Below, piece by piece: positions 1 through 6,294 of a DNA stretch of 6,569 nucleotides. The first letter of the stretch is position 1, and each line of letters begins with the position of its first letter. Position numbers and translations under genes: made by a program. The stretch is from positions 1-6,569 of the forward strand of contig DMHB01000367.1 in assembly GCA_003449595.1 (NCBI GenBank), in the 5' to 3' direction. This DNA is from Microscillaceae bacterium (GTDB taxonomy: Bacteria; Bacteroidota; Bacteroidia; Cytophagales; Microscillaceae). Under the pieces are notes generated by a model. It was not told where the DNA came from, ran no database searches, and saw only the letters and a program-made list of their open reading frames with translations.

Positions 1-5
1 CCACT

Positions 6-30
6 GCCGCCAGTCTTCCAGACTGGTGGC
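6..30 (+). repeat. Strong 11-bp hairpin
   Basis: The arms 6-16 (GCCGCCAGTCT) and 20-30 (AGACTGGTGGC) pair over 11 positions around a 3-base loop (17-19). The only non-Watson-Crick pair is position 9 with 27, which is G-U in plus-strand RNA but A-C in minus-strand RNA, so the structure is better in a rightward transcript. No run of T follows, so it is not a classical intrinsic terminator. It may be an end unit of an intergenic hairpin repeat family, or a processing or stability element of an upstream transcript. Confidence 0.6.
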
Positions 31-43
31 CAATTCCATAGCA

Positions 44-64
44 GCCTTCAGACTTACTGACGGC
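44..64 (+). repeat. Second, imperfect hairpin similar to the first
   Basis: Arms 44-51 (GCCTTCAG) and 57-64 (CTGACGGC) pair at seven of eight positions, with a T/C mismatch at 47/61, around a 5-base loop. As in the hairpin at 6-30, the arms begin with GCC and end with GGC and contain CAG/CTG. This suggests a diverged second unit of the same element, about 38 bases downstream. The similarity is short and could be chance. Confidence 0.4.
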
Positions 65-235
65 CAAACAAAAATACAAAACCGATGGAATGGATCGGAA
101 GTCTTAATTGCAAACTCAGGATGCCAATGAAGTGGTGTAATGCTTAAACAAATATGCAGAAAGGTGTTGGCTAAATTTCCCCATGGGTGATTTGATGTGC
201 TATACGCCAAGAAAAATATAGTCAACCGCTCCCTC

Positions 236-266
236 TTGCAATTCAGGCTGTTGTATGCTAAGTTTG
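236..266 (+). promoter_or_regulatory. Candidate Bacteroidota promoter for the caspase-like gene
   Basis: TAAGTTTG at 259-266 matches the TAnnTTTG -7 box of the Bacteroidota primary sigma factor exactly. A TTG at 236-238 sits 20 bases upstream, inside the usual spacing for the -33 element. Transcription would begin near 273 and leave a leader of roughly 40 bases before the ATG at 311. The promoter lies inside the open frame that begins at GTG 197, which argues against that longer start. This is a pattern match only. Confidence 0.45.
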
Positions 267-310
267 GTCAAAAAAACAGAAACAGATTACTTATCAAATT
301 CATCAATGCA

Positions 311-1021
311 ATGCAAAAAGACTGGACTCCTCAAAATGTACGGGTGGTGGTTTTAGGCTTGGGTTTGTCGGATTGGGACGATCCTTCCGACCCTATCGGA
401 CACCGTGACGCGGTTTTGTACAAATTTTTCAGACAGTGTGGCGTAGGGCCTGACCACATCCTACACATCCGCGACGAAGGGGGCGATCGGGACAGCCTGA
501 TGGACACCTTGCCCGATTTCTTGGCCGATTCGGATGAAGACACCTTGTTTATTTTCTACTATGCCGGCCACGGCGAATATCCCGAAGACAGTGAATGGGA
601 TTATGACTATGATTTGTCCTTTTGCCATCCTTCCGAAAACTCGTTTACCTTGGCCGATTTGGTGGGCATCATCGAAGAAAATTTCAATGGCTACAATGTT
701 TTGATGATTGCCGACTGTTGCCAATCGGGCAACATAGCGCGCTTTGCTGCTGAGGCCGATAGCGAGTATTATTATGCCGGCTTGACTTCGGCTTTGGCCG
801 ACAACTCTTCGACAGGCAGCTGGACTTTTACCGACTGTTTGTTGGAAGCCCTTACCGGCAACGCTGAAATTGACTTGAATGAAGATGGCACTATTTCGCT
901 CAAAGAATTGGCCAAATATGCCAAATCGCAGATGAAAGACATCGAAAATCAAAAATCTGATTTTGGTTTTACCGATGGTTTCGAAGCAGAAATGAGTCTG
1001 GCAATCGCCCAATGGTCGTAA
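311..1021 (+). CDS. Caspase-like cysteine protease (clan CD, peptidase C14 type), stand-alone domain
   Basis: This is a 236-residue protein with the layout of bacterial caspase-like/metacaspase domains. The first strand VRVVVLGLGLS (about residues 10-20) is followed by a helix with HRDAV (31-35). The strand TLFIFYYAGHGEY holds the catalytic His87. The strand NVLMIADCCQSG holds the catalytic Cys137, with Asp135 at the position that in metacaspases lines an S1 pocket for basic residues. Residues 158-183 (GLTSALADNSS, then STGSWTFTDCLLEALTG) match the region after the Cys in this family. Residues 188-199, DLNEDGTISLKE, match a 12-residue EF-hand loop at every ligand position, so calcium binding is possible. 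The protein is very acidic: by hand count 46 Asp/Glu against 13 Lys/Arg. It has no signal peptide, membrane segment, prodomain or C-terminal effector, so it is probably cytoplasmic. The ATG at 311 is preferred over an in-frame GTG at 197 because residues 1-38 of the longer form are basic and unlike the domain, and a promoter-like site lies within them. The family is secure; its substrate and trigger are unknown. Confidence 0.85.
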   Translation: MQKDWTPQNVRVVVLGLGLSDWDDPSDPIGHRDAVLYKFFRQCGVGPDHILHIRDEGGDRDSLMDTLPDFLADSDEDTLFIFYYAGHGEYPEDSEWDYDYDLSFCHPSENSFTLADLVGIIEENFNGYNVLMIADCCQSGNIARFAAEADSEYYYAGLTSALADNSSTGSWTFTDCLLEALTGNAEIDLNEDGTISLKELAKYAKSQMKDIENQKSDFGFTDGFEAEMSLAIAQWS

Positions 1022-1031
1022 ATGCCTGAGG

Positions 1032-2300
1032 CTAATATCCGTATTTCTCTTGCCAACGGCTTTTCAAAAACTGCCTTAGTTCTTGCTCGCGGGGGTTGCT
1101 GCCCGGCTCGTAAAACTTCTTGTTTTCCAACGGGCGGGGCAAATACTCCTGCTTCACAAAATTTCCCGCGAAAGCGTGCGCATATTGGTAGTCTTTGCCA
1201 TAGTTCAGTTGTTTCATCAACTTGGTGGGGGCATTGCGCAAGTGGAGCGGCACAGCCAAGTCGCCCGATTTCCTAACTTCCGCCAAAGCGTCTTCGATGG
1301 CCATATACGCCGCATTGCTTTTAGAGGAAGTGGCCAAATAAATGGCTGCTTGCGACAAAATAATCCTGGCTTCGGGATAGCCTACTACGTTGACCGTCTG
1401 AAAACAACTGCTGGCTATTACCAGCGCCGTAGGGTTGGCGTTTCCAATGTCTTCAGAAGCCAAGATAAGCATACGGCGGGCGATAAACTTGGGGTCTTCG
1501 CCACCTTCAATCATCCGCGCCAGCCAATACACGGCTGCGTTGGGGTCGCTGCCGCGGATAGACTTGATAAAAGCAGAAATGATGTCATAATGTTGTTCGC
1601 CCGATTTGTCGTACAGGGCGGTTTTGGTTTGCAGCACCTGCATCACCAACTCATCCGTAACGCGGATGGGCGAGGCTTGGCTCGTGCTGGCTACCACCAT
1701 TTCAAAAATATTGAGTAGTTTTCTGGCATCTCCTCCCGAAAAGCGAAACAAGGCTTCTGTTTCTGCCAACTCAATAGAAAGTGTTTTCAACAGCTTGTCT
1801 TGTTGAAGTGCCTTTTGGAGCAAAGTGGTCAAGTCTTCAGGCGAAAGCGGCTTGAGCACAAACACTTGGCATCGCGAAAGCAACGCCGAGATGACCTCAA
1901 AAGAAGGATTTTCGGTAGTAGCGCCAATCAAGGTAATAAGTCCTTTTTCAACTGCACCCAGCAGGGCATCTTGCTGGGCTTTGTTGAACCGGTGGATTTC
2001 GTCGATGAATAAAATACAACCGCTGAACTGTTTGGCTTTTTCTATCATCTCTCTCACCTCTTTCACACCAGCTTGGATGGCCGAAAGTGCAAAAAAAGGC
2101 TTCTGGGTGATTTTACCGATTACTTGCGCCAGGGTGGTTTTGCCTACGCCCGGCGGTCCCCAAAAAATCATCGAACTGATATTGCCATTTTCGAGCATTT
2201 GCCTGAAAAAAGCCTTTTCGGCTACCAAATGAGGTTGGCCTACCAAGTCGGCTAACTTTTGGGGGCGCATTCTTTCGGCCAAAGGGGTAGAAGATTCCAT
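1032..2300 (-). CDS. rarA: Replication-associated recombination protein A, AAA+ ATPase
   Basis: RarA (MgsA; eukaryotic WRNIP1 relative) is a clamp-loader-like AAA+ ATPase acting at stalled replication forks, interacting with SSB in species where it has been studied. The 422-residue product is of normal family length. It shows the N-terminal LAERMRP segment, Walker A GPPGVGKT (residues 48-55), Walker B ILFIDE (96-101) followed by IHRFNKAQQDALL, sensor 1 GATTENPSF (from 126), the arginine finger in SRC (Arg143) and sensor 2 in GGDARKLLN (Arg193). The C-terminal half carries the RarA-type oligomerisation domain, including DPNAAVYWLARM, ASEDIGNANP and the late HLRNAPT and GKDYQYAH motifs. I chose the ATG at 2300; a TTG two codons upstream (2306) is in frame but unlikely. 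The gene starts 21 bases after the porX stop with no promoter in the gap, so it is probably transcribed with porX. It converges on the caspase-like gene with only 10 bases between stops. Confidence 0.95.
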   Translation of the reverse strand: MESSTPLAERMRPQKLADLVGQPHLVAEKAFFRQMLENGNISSMIFWGPPGVGKTTLAQVIGKITQKPFFALSAIQAGVKEVREMIEKAKQFSGCILFIDEIHRFNKAQQDALLGAVEKGLITLIGATTENPSFEVISALLSRCQVFVLKPLSPEDLTTLLQKALQQDKLLKTLSIELAETEALFRFSGGDARKLLNIFEMVVASTSQASPIRVTDELVMQVLQTKTALYDKSGEQHYDIISAFIKSIRGSDPNAAVYWLARMIEGGEDPKFIARRMLILASEDIGNANPTALVIASSCFQTVNVVGYPEARIILSQAAIYLATSSKSNAAYMAIEDALAEVRKSGDLAVPLHLRNAPTKLMKQLNYGKDYQYAHAFAGNFVKQEYLPRPLENKKFYEPGSNPREQELRQFLKSRWQEKYGY

Positions 2301-2321
2301 CAGCAAAATAAAAACACAGCG

Positions 2322-3875
2322 TTATTTGGGTTCTAAAACAACAAAAGGCACAATCATTTCTTCCATCGAAATACCCCCGTGCTGGAACGTATCTTTATAG
2401 AAATTGACATAATAGTTGTAGTTGTTGGGGTAAACAAAGAAATAATCTTCGATGGCAAATACAAAGGTCGAAGACACATTGAGCTTGGGTAGCTGAAACC
2501 GATCAGGATTTTTGGCTACCATTACCTTGTCGCCGGTGTAGTTAAGATTCTTGCCTTGCTTGTAGCGCAAATTGGTGTTTACGTTGCGGTCGCCAATGAT
2601 TTTAAAAGGCTTTTTGACGAATATGGTGCCGTGGTCGGTGGTGAGCACTACTTTGATTTTTTGGGCAGCCAGTTTCTTGAGCATTTCAAACAAAGGTGAG
2701 TGCATAAACCAAGACTTGGTCAGGCTACGGAAGGCAGACTCATCGGGCATCAGCTCGCGGATCATATTCATATCGGTGCGGGCGTGCGACAACATATCGA
2801 CAAAATTATAGACCAACGCCACCAGCTGGTTGTGTAGCATGTTGTTCAGGTTATCGACCAACGCTCGGCCTTGCGCTTGGGTAATTATTTTATGGTATTC
2901 GTACTTGGCTTGAATCCTATTTTTTTGAAGTTGCCTGCCTAAAAAGGCGGCTTCTTGAAGGTTTTTCCCCTCCTCATCATCTTCTTGCACCCAAATATCT
3001 GCGTGGTATTTGGCCATATCGCTGGGCATCATTCCCGAAAAAATGCTGTTTCTGGCATAGGCTGTAGTAGTAGGCAAAATAGAGTAGTAGCAGCTTTCTT
3101 CGGCCACTTTGAAAAATTCGCTCACCATAGGTTCTATAATTTTCCATTGGTCGTAGCGCAAGTTGTCGATTAGGATAAAGAATACAGGTTTTTTTTCTTC
3201 GAGCAAGGGGAACACCTTCTTTTTCATCAATTGGAACGAAAGCAAGGGTTTTTCGACTTGAGGGTCGTTGAGCCAGTCTTCGTAGTGGTCGATGATAAAC
3301 TTGGCAAAGTTGACGTTGGCTTCATTTTTTTGGGCAGCCAATATTTCCAGCATTTCCTGGTTTTGAGTGCTGTTGATTTCAAGCTCCCAGTAAATCAGTT
3401 TTTTATAGATTTCTACCCACTCCTCGAATCCCAACTGGTCGTTGAAAGCCAAGCTTAAGTTTCTGAAATCTTGCTGATAACTTTGGTTGGTTTTTTCAGA
3501 TACCAACCGTTTGTTGTCGAATAGTTTTTTCATCGACAGCAAAATTTGGTTTGGGTTGATGGGTTTGATAAGGTAGTCGCTGATTTTGGCTCCCAAAGCC
3601 TCTTCCATAATGTGTTCTTCTTCGCTTTTGGTAATCATAATCACCGGAATTTGCGGATGCGTTACCTTGATTTGCACCAAAGTTTCTAAGCCGGTCATCC
3701 CTGCCATATTTTCATCTAAAAAAATCACGTCGAAAGTGTCGGTTTGGATAACGTCTAAAGCATCGGCACCACTGTTGACAGCCTTTACTTGGTAGCCTTT
3801 TTTGGTAAGAAATAAGATGTGTGGCTTCAGAAGTTCGATTTCATCATCAACCCAGAGAATTTTATAATTTTGCAT
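2322..3875 (-). CDS. porX: PorX: response regulator with PglZ/alkaline-phosphatase-superfamily output domain
   Basis: PorX is the response regulator that, with the sensor kinase PorY, controls the type IX secretion system in Porphyromonas and relatives. This 517-residue product matches the family's length and architecture. The receiver domain (about 1-120) has the acidic pair Asp10/Asp11, phosphoacceptor Asp54 in FLDENM, Thr82 and Lys104. A helical linker covers about 125-225. The PglZ/alkaline phosphatase superfamily domain keeps the expected metal and catalytic residues: Asp237 (LIDNLRYDQW), Thr271 (LPTTTAYAR), Asp360 and His364 (NFVDMLSHARTD), Asp414/His415 (TTDHGT) and His499 (FQHGG). PorX of P. 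gingivalis is reported, as I recall, to be a zinc enzyme cleaving oligonucleotide phosphodiesters; the intact residues here suggest the same class of activity. There is no DNA-binding domain. The gene is divergent from the HD phosphohydrolase gene and sits upstream of rarA. No porY is visible in the window. Confidence 0.93.
   Translation of the reverse strand: MQNYKILWVDDEIELLKPHILFLTKKGYQVKAVNSGADALDVIQTDTFDVIFLDENMAGMTGLETLVQIKVTHPQIPVIMITKSEEEHIMEEALGAKISDYLIKPINPNQILLSMKKLFDNKRLVSEKTNQSYQQDFRNLSLAFNDQLGFEEWVEIYKKLIYWELEINSTQNQEMLEILAAQKNEANVNFAKFIIDHYEDWLNDPQVEKPLLSFQLMKKKVFPLLEEKKPVFFILIDNLRYDQWKIIEPMVSEFFKVAEESCYYSILPTTTAYARNSIFSGMMPSDMAKYHADIWVQEDDEEGKNLQEAAFLGRQLQKNRIQAKYEYHKIITQAQGRALVDNLNNMLHNQLVALVYNFVDMLSHARTDMNMIRELMPDESAFRSLTKSWFMHSPLFEMLKKLAAQKIKVVLTTDHGTIFVKKPFKIIGDRNVNTNLRYKQGKNLNYTGDKVMVAKNPDRFQLPKLNVSSTFVFAIEDYFFVYPNNYNYYVNFYKDTFQHGGISMEEMIVPFVVLEPK
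3865..3872 (+). promoter_or_regulatory. Candidate -7 box for the HD-lpxD operon, inside the porX start
   Basis: TAATTTTG on the plus strand matches TAnnTTTG exactly. It would start transcription near 3879, about 57 bases before the TTG start of the HD gene. There is no clear TTG at the -33 position (a TTT at 3839-3841 is the best I see). The site overlaps the second to fourth codons of porX. No other TAnnTTTG lies between it and 3936 on this strand. Confidence 0.3.
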
Positions 3876-3899
3876 GGTATTTTAAAAGGTGTAATTGAC

Positions 3900-3907
3900 C
3901 AAAAATA
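3900..3907 (-). promoter_or_regulatory. Candidate -7 box for porX-rarA
   Basis: Read on the minus strand this is TATTTTTG, an exact TAnnTTTG match ending 24 bases before the porX ATG. That spacing resembles the candidate box before lpxC. The nearest upstream TTTG (plus-strand CAAA at 3922-3925) is only 14 bases away, shorter than usual for a -33 element, so the match rests on the -7 box. Confidence 0.4.
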
Positions 3908-3935
3908 CAAAAAATAACTATCAAACAGGCAGGCA

Positions 3936-5159
3936 TTGAATAAACTCAAAATAATCAACGACCCGGTTTATGGGTTTGTGAAGATAAACACAGAATTACT
4001 TTTTGATCTAATAGAACATCCTTATTTTCAGCGACTTAGACGGATCAAGCAGCTGGGTTTAGCCGAGTTGGTTTACCCGGGGGCGCTGCACACAAGGTTT
4101 CACCACGCGCTGGGCGCGATGCACCTGATGGGGCTAACCCTAAGCAACTTGCGTATGAAAGGCTTTGAAATCAGCGACGAAGAAATGGAAGCTGCCCAAA
4201 TTGCCATTTTATTGCACGATGTGGGGCACGGGCCTATGTCGCACGCCTTAGAATCGACCATTTTGCAAGAAGTGCCCCACGAGCAGGTGTCGCTGTTGCT
4301 GATGAAAAAGCTGAATGAAGCTTACAAAGGGGCTTTAGACTTGGCCATTGCTATTTTCGAAGGCAAATACCATCGTCCTTTTTTCCACCAGTTGGTTTCG
4401 AGCCAGTTAGACTTAGACCGGATGGACTATTTGCAGCGCGATTGTTATTTTACCGGTGTATTGGAGGGCACCATTGGCGCAGACCGAATCATCAAGATGT
4501 TGTATTTGCATCAAGACGAATTGGTGGTAGAAGAAAAAGGCATTTATAGTATTGAAAATTTTTTGACTGCCCGCCGCCTGATGTATTGGCAGGTGTATTT
4601 GCACAAAACCAATTTGGCAGCCGATACGATGCTAACCAAAATTATTCGACGCGCCAAATGGCTCGTACAGAGCGGTATTTCTGTAGAAGCACCTGCCCAT
4701 CTTTTGCTATTTCTCCAAAAAAACGTTAAAATTGCAGACTTTGACAACCATACAACTTATTTAGAGCAGTTTGCTACACTCGATGATTATGATATTTGGG
4801 CTGCCATCAAGCAATGGGCTACACATCAAGACGAGATTTTGAGTTTGCTATGTCAGCATTTACTACACCGCAAATTATTCAAAATTACCCTTTCAGCACA
4901 ACCCATAACCCAAGAAGCAATCCATAAAACAACAGACCTCATACAAGCTATGTTTCCAACCCAAGATGCGTTTGCAATTTCTTTTCTTTTTGAAAGTGGT
5001 AAAGCTATCAACGAAGCCTATCTTAGTCAAAAGCAATCAATCAATATCCTTCAAAAAAATGGTCAGCTTGTAGAAATTGCTCAAGCTTCTGATTTGCCGA
5101 ACATCGAAGCCCTAAAAAAGCCTGTAACAAAGTATTATTTGTGTTGGTTGAACGCTTAA
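3936..5159 (+). CDS. SAMHD1-like HD-superfamily phosphohydrolase (COG1078 type)
   Basis: The 407-residue protein belongs to the HD phosphohydrolase family related to SAMHD1 and bacterial dNTP triphosphohydrolases; the natural substrate of this Bacteroidota branch is not established to my knowledge. The N terminus IINDPVYGFV and FQRLRRIKQLG are family hallmarks. The metal site is complete: His57 in HTRFHHALG, His94/Asp95 in LLHDVGHGPMSH, and Asp161 in LDLDRMDYLQRD, with Arg162, Tyr165 and Asp169 where SAMHD1 has Lys312, Tyr315 and Asp319. The C-terminal KYYLCW ending suggests it is full length. Translation must begin at the TTG at 3936 or later: an in-frame TAA lies at 3915-3917, no ATG or GTG lies between, and the first internal Met is residue 62, beyond the conserved N terminus. 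An AGG-rich stretch at 3927-3933 may serve as ribosome binding site. GC content falls from about 53% (4021-4200) to about 37% (4861-5040). lpxD follows after 25 bases, so cotranscription is likely. Confidence 0.88.
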   Translation: MNKLKIINDPVYGFVKINTELLFDLIEHPYFQRLRRIKQLGLAELVYPGALHTRFHHALGAMHLMGLTLSNLRMKGFEISDEEMEAAQIAILLHDVGHGPMSHALESTILQEVPHEQVSLLLMKKLNEAYKGALDLAIAIFEGKYHRPFFHQLVSSQLDLDRMDYLQRDCYFTGVLEGTIGADRIIKMLYLHQDELVVEEKGIYSIENFLTARRLMYWQVYLHKTNLAADTMLTKIIRRAKWLVQSGISVEAPAHLLLFLQKNVKIADFDNHTTYLEQFATLDDYDIWAAIKQWATHQDEILSLLCQHLLHRKLFKITLSAQPITQEAIHKTTDLIQAMFPTQDAFAISFLFESGKAINEAYLSQKQSINILQKNGQLVEIAQASDLPNIEALKKPVTKYYLCWLNA

Positions 5160-5184
5160 TGATTTTTACCTAATCTGCTTTTGA

Positions 5185-6234
5185 ATGAAATTTACTGTAA
5201 AACAAATAGCACAAATACTTGAAGGCGAAATTCAAGGTGACGAATCGATAGAAATTTATAATTTAGCCAAGATTGACGAGGATGCAAAGCCCGGGAGCAT
5301 CTCTTTCTTATCCAACCCTAAGTATGAAAGTTTTTTGTATTTGACCAATGCAGAAGCCATTGTGGTCAATCAGGGATTCAAACCTAAAAAAAAGATTCGT
5401 GCCACTTTGATTTTGGTGAAAGATGCTTATACCGCCTTTAGTAAACTCTTAGACGAATATGCCAAACGGCTTCATCCCCCCAAAACCGGTATCGAGGCAC
5501 CTGTTTTTACAAGTAAATCGGCTGTTTGGGGTGACAATTTTTACTTAGGGGCTTTCAGTTACCTTGGCGAAAACGTGCAAATTGGCAAGAATGTCCAAAT
5601 TTATCCACAATGCCATATTGGCGATAATGTAGTGATCGGCGACAATACGACTTTGTATGCCGGTGTGAAAGTTTATCATAACTGTGTAATTGGCAGTCAT
5701 TGTACTTTGCACGCCGGTGTGGTCATTGGCAGCGATGGTTTCGGCTTTGCGCCGCAGCCTGATGGCACTTACAAAAATATACCCCAAATTGGGAATGTAA
5801 TTATAGAAGATCACGTCAATATCGGTGCTAATACTGTAATCGATAGAGCAACCTTTGGGTCCGCTATCCTGAAACAAGGAGCCAAACTCGATAACCTTAT
5901 CCAAATCGGACATAACGTAGAAATAGGTGAAAATACTGTAATGAGTGCACAAGTAGGGGTTTCGGGTTCGACCAAAATTGGCAAAAACTGCCAAATTGGA
6001 GGCCAAACCGGTTTTGCAGGTCACATTAAAATTGCCGACGGGGTACGTATAGCTGGTCAGTCGGGTATCATTTCAAGTATAAAACAAGAAGGGCTTACCT
6101 TGTTTGGTTCGCCGGCTTTCCATCACAATGAATTTATGAAGTCATTTGTGTTGTTCAAAAAATTCCCAGAGATAGCCAAACGCTTAGAGCAGTTAGAAAA
6201 AGCATCATTTTCCTCTAAAAAAGGTACAGATTAA
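5185..6234 (+). CDS. lpxD: UDP-3-O-(3-hydroxyacyl)glucosamine N-acyltransferase
   Basis: LpxD transfers a 3-hydroxyacyl chain from acyl carrier protein to the 2-amino group of UDP-3-O-acyl-glucosamine, the third step of lipid A synthesis, in the cytoplasm. The 349-residue product is of normal length. The N-terminal uridine-binding domain (about 1-95) contains LAKIDEDAKPGSISFLSNPKY. A left-handed beta-helix of hexapeptide repeats follows (about 105-300; for example VQIGKNVQIYPQCHIGDNVVIGDN split over several coils). The catalytic His243 lies in DNLIQIGHNVEIG, and the IGSDGFGFAP segment (181-190) is typical of the family. The C terminus is a helix (about 313-340) as in trimeric LpxD. The ATG at 5185 starts directly at the conserved MKFTVKQIA. 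I find no TAnnTTTG promoter in the 25-base gap from the HD gene. Confidence 0.95.
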   Translation: MKFTVKQIAQILEGEIQGDESIEIYNLAKIDEDAKPGSISFLSNPKYESFLYLTNAEAIVVNQGFKPKKKIRATLILVKDAYTAFSKLLDEYAKRLHPPKTGIEAPVFTSKSAVWGDNFYLGAFSYLGENVQIGKNVQIYPQCHIGDNVVIGDNTTLYAGVKVYHNCVIGSHCTLHAGVVIGSDGFGFAPQPDGTYKNIPQIGNVIIEDHVNIGANTVIDRATFGSAILKQGAKLDNLIQIGHNVEIGENTVMSAQVGVSGSTKIGKNCQIGGQTGFAGHIKIADGVRIAGQSGIISSIKQEGLTLFGSPAFHHNEFMKSFVLFKKFPEIAKRLEQLEKASFSSKKGTD

Positions 6235-6264
6235 ATAGCAGGCAATTTTTTCACCAAAAAGTTC

Positions 6265-6272
6265 TAATTTTG
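6265..6272 (+). promoter_or_regulatory. Candidate -7 box ahead of lpxC
   Basis: TAATTTTG matches the TAnnTTTG consensus exactly and ends 22 bases before the lpxC ATG, leaving a short leader. A T-rich stretch at 6245-6251 lies at the -33 position, but no TTG is there. It may give lpxC its own transcription in addition to read-through from lpxD. The T-run at 6245-6251 has no stem in front of it, so I do not call a terminator. Confidence 0.4.
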
Positions 6273-6294
6273 CCAAAGTTTTGAAAAAGTAAGA

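Larger units (their letters stand above)
1..310. other. Gene-free left flank with tandem hairpins and a candidate promoter
   Basis: I see no convincing coding sequence here. The left 64 bases hold two hairpins, listed separately. Positions 65-235 are A/T-rich and show nothing I can name; the only short reading frame I found (85-147, 20 codons) has no recognisable protein features. Positions 236-266 fit a Bacteroidota promoter for the caspase-like gene. A frame is open from a GTG at 197 into that gene, but its first 38 codons look like translated leader. The hairpins may belong to the 3' end of a gene lying outside the window. Confidence 0.6.

Noticed and set aside
6..64. The hairpins as an intrinsic terminator or a CRISPR fragment
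   Set aside because: There is no T-run after either stem, and two unequal stems with a 13-base gap do not form direct repeats with spacers.
69..76. Minus-strand TATTTTTG box that could drive a gene to the left
   Set aside because: No TTG lies at the right distance upstream (the nearest clear one is about 34 bases away), and no left-hand gene is visible.
85..147. A 20-codon ATG frame in the left flank
   Set aside because: It is very short, has no ribosome binding site or promoter match and no recognisable peptide character.
461..1012. A 183-codon open frame on the minus strand opposite the caspase-like gene
   Set aside because: It is the antisense of a gene with clear family motifs, and its translation shows no recognisable domain.
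1022..1031. Bidirectional terminator at the convergent gene ends (GCCTGAGGC)
   Set aside because: The arms are 4 bases with a 1-base loop, which cannot form a stable hairpin.
1083..1718. Plus-strand frames opposite rarA
   Set aside because: rarA carries every expected motif on the minus strand; these frames are shadows.
5545..6024. A 159-codon minus-strand frame within lpxD
   Set aside because: It follows from the repetitive hexapeptide codons of lpxD and has no protein features of its own.
6235..6262. Terminator between lpxD and lpxC suggested by the T-run at 6245-6251
   Set aside because: No inverted repeat precedes the T-run, and the pathway context favours continued transcription.
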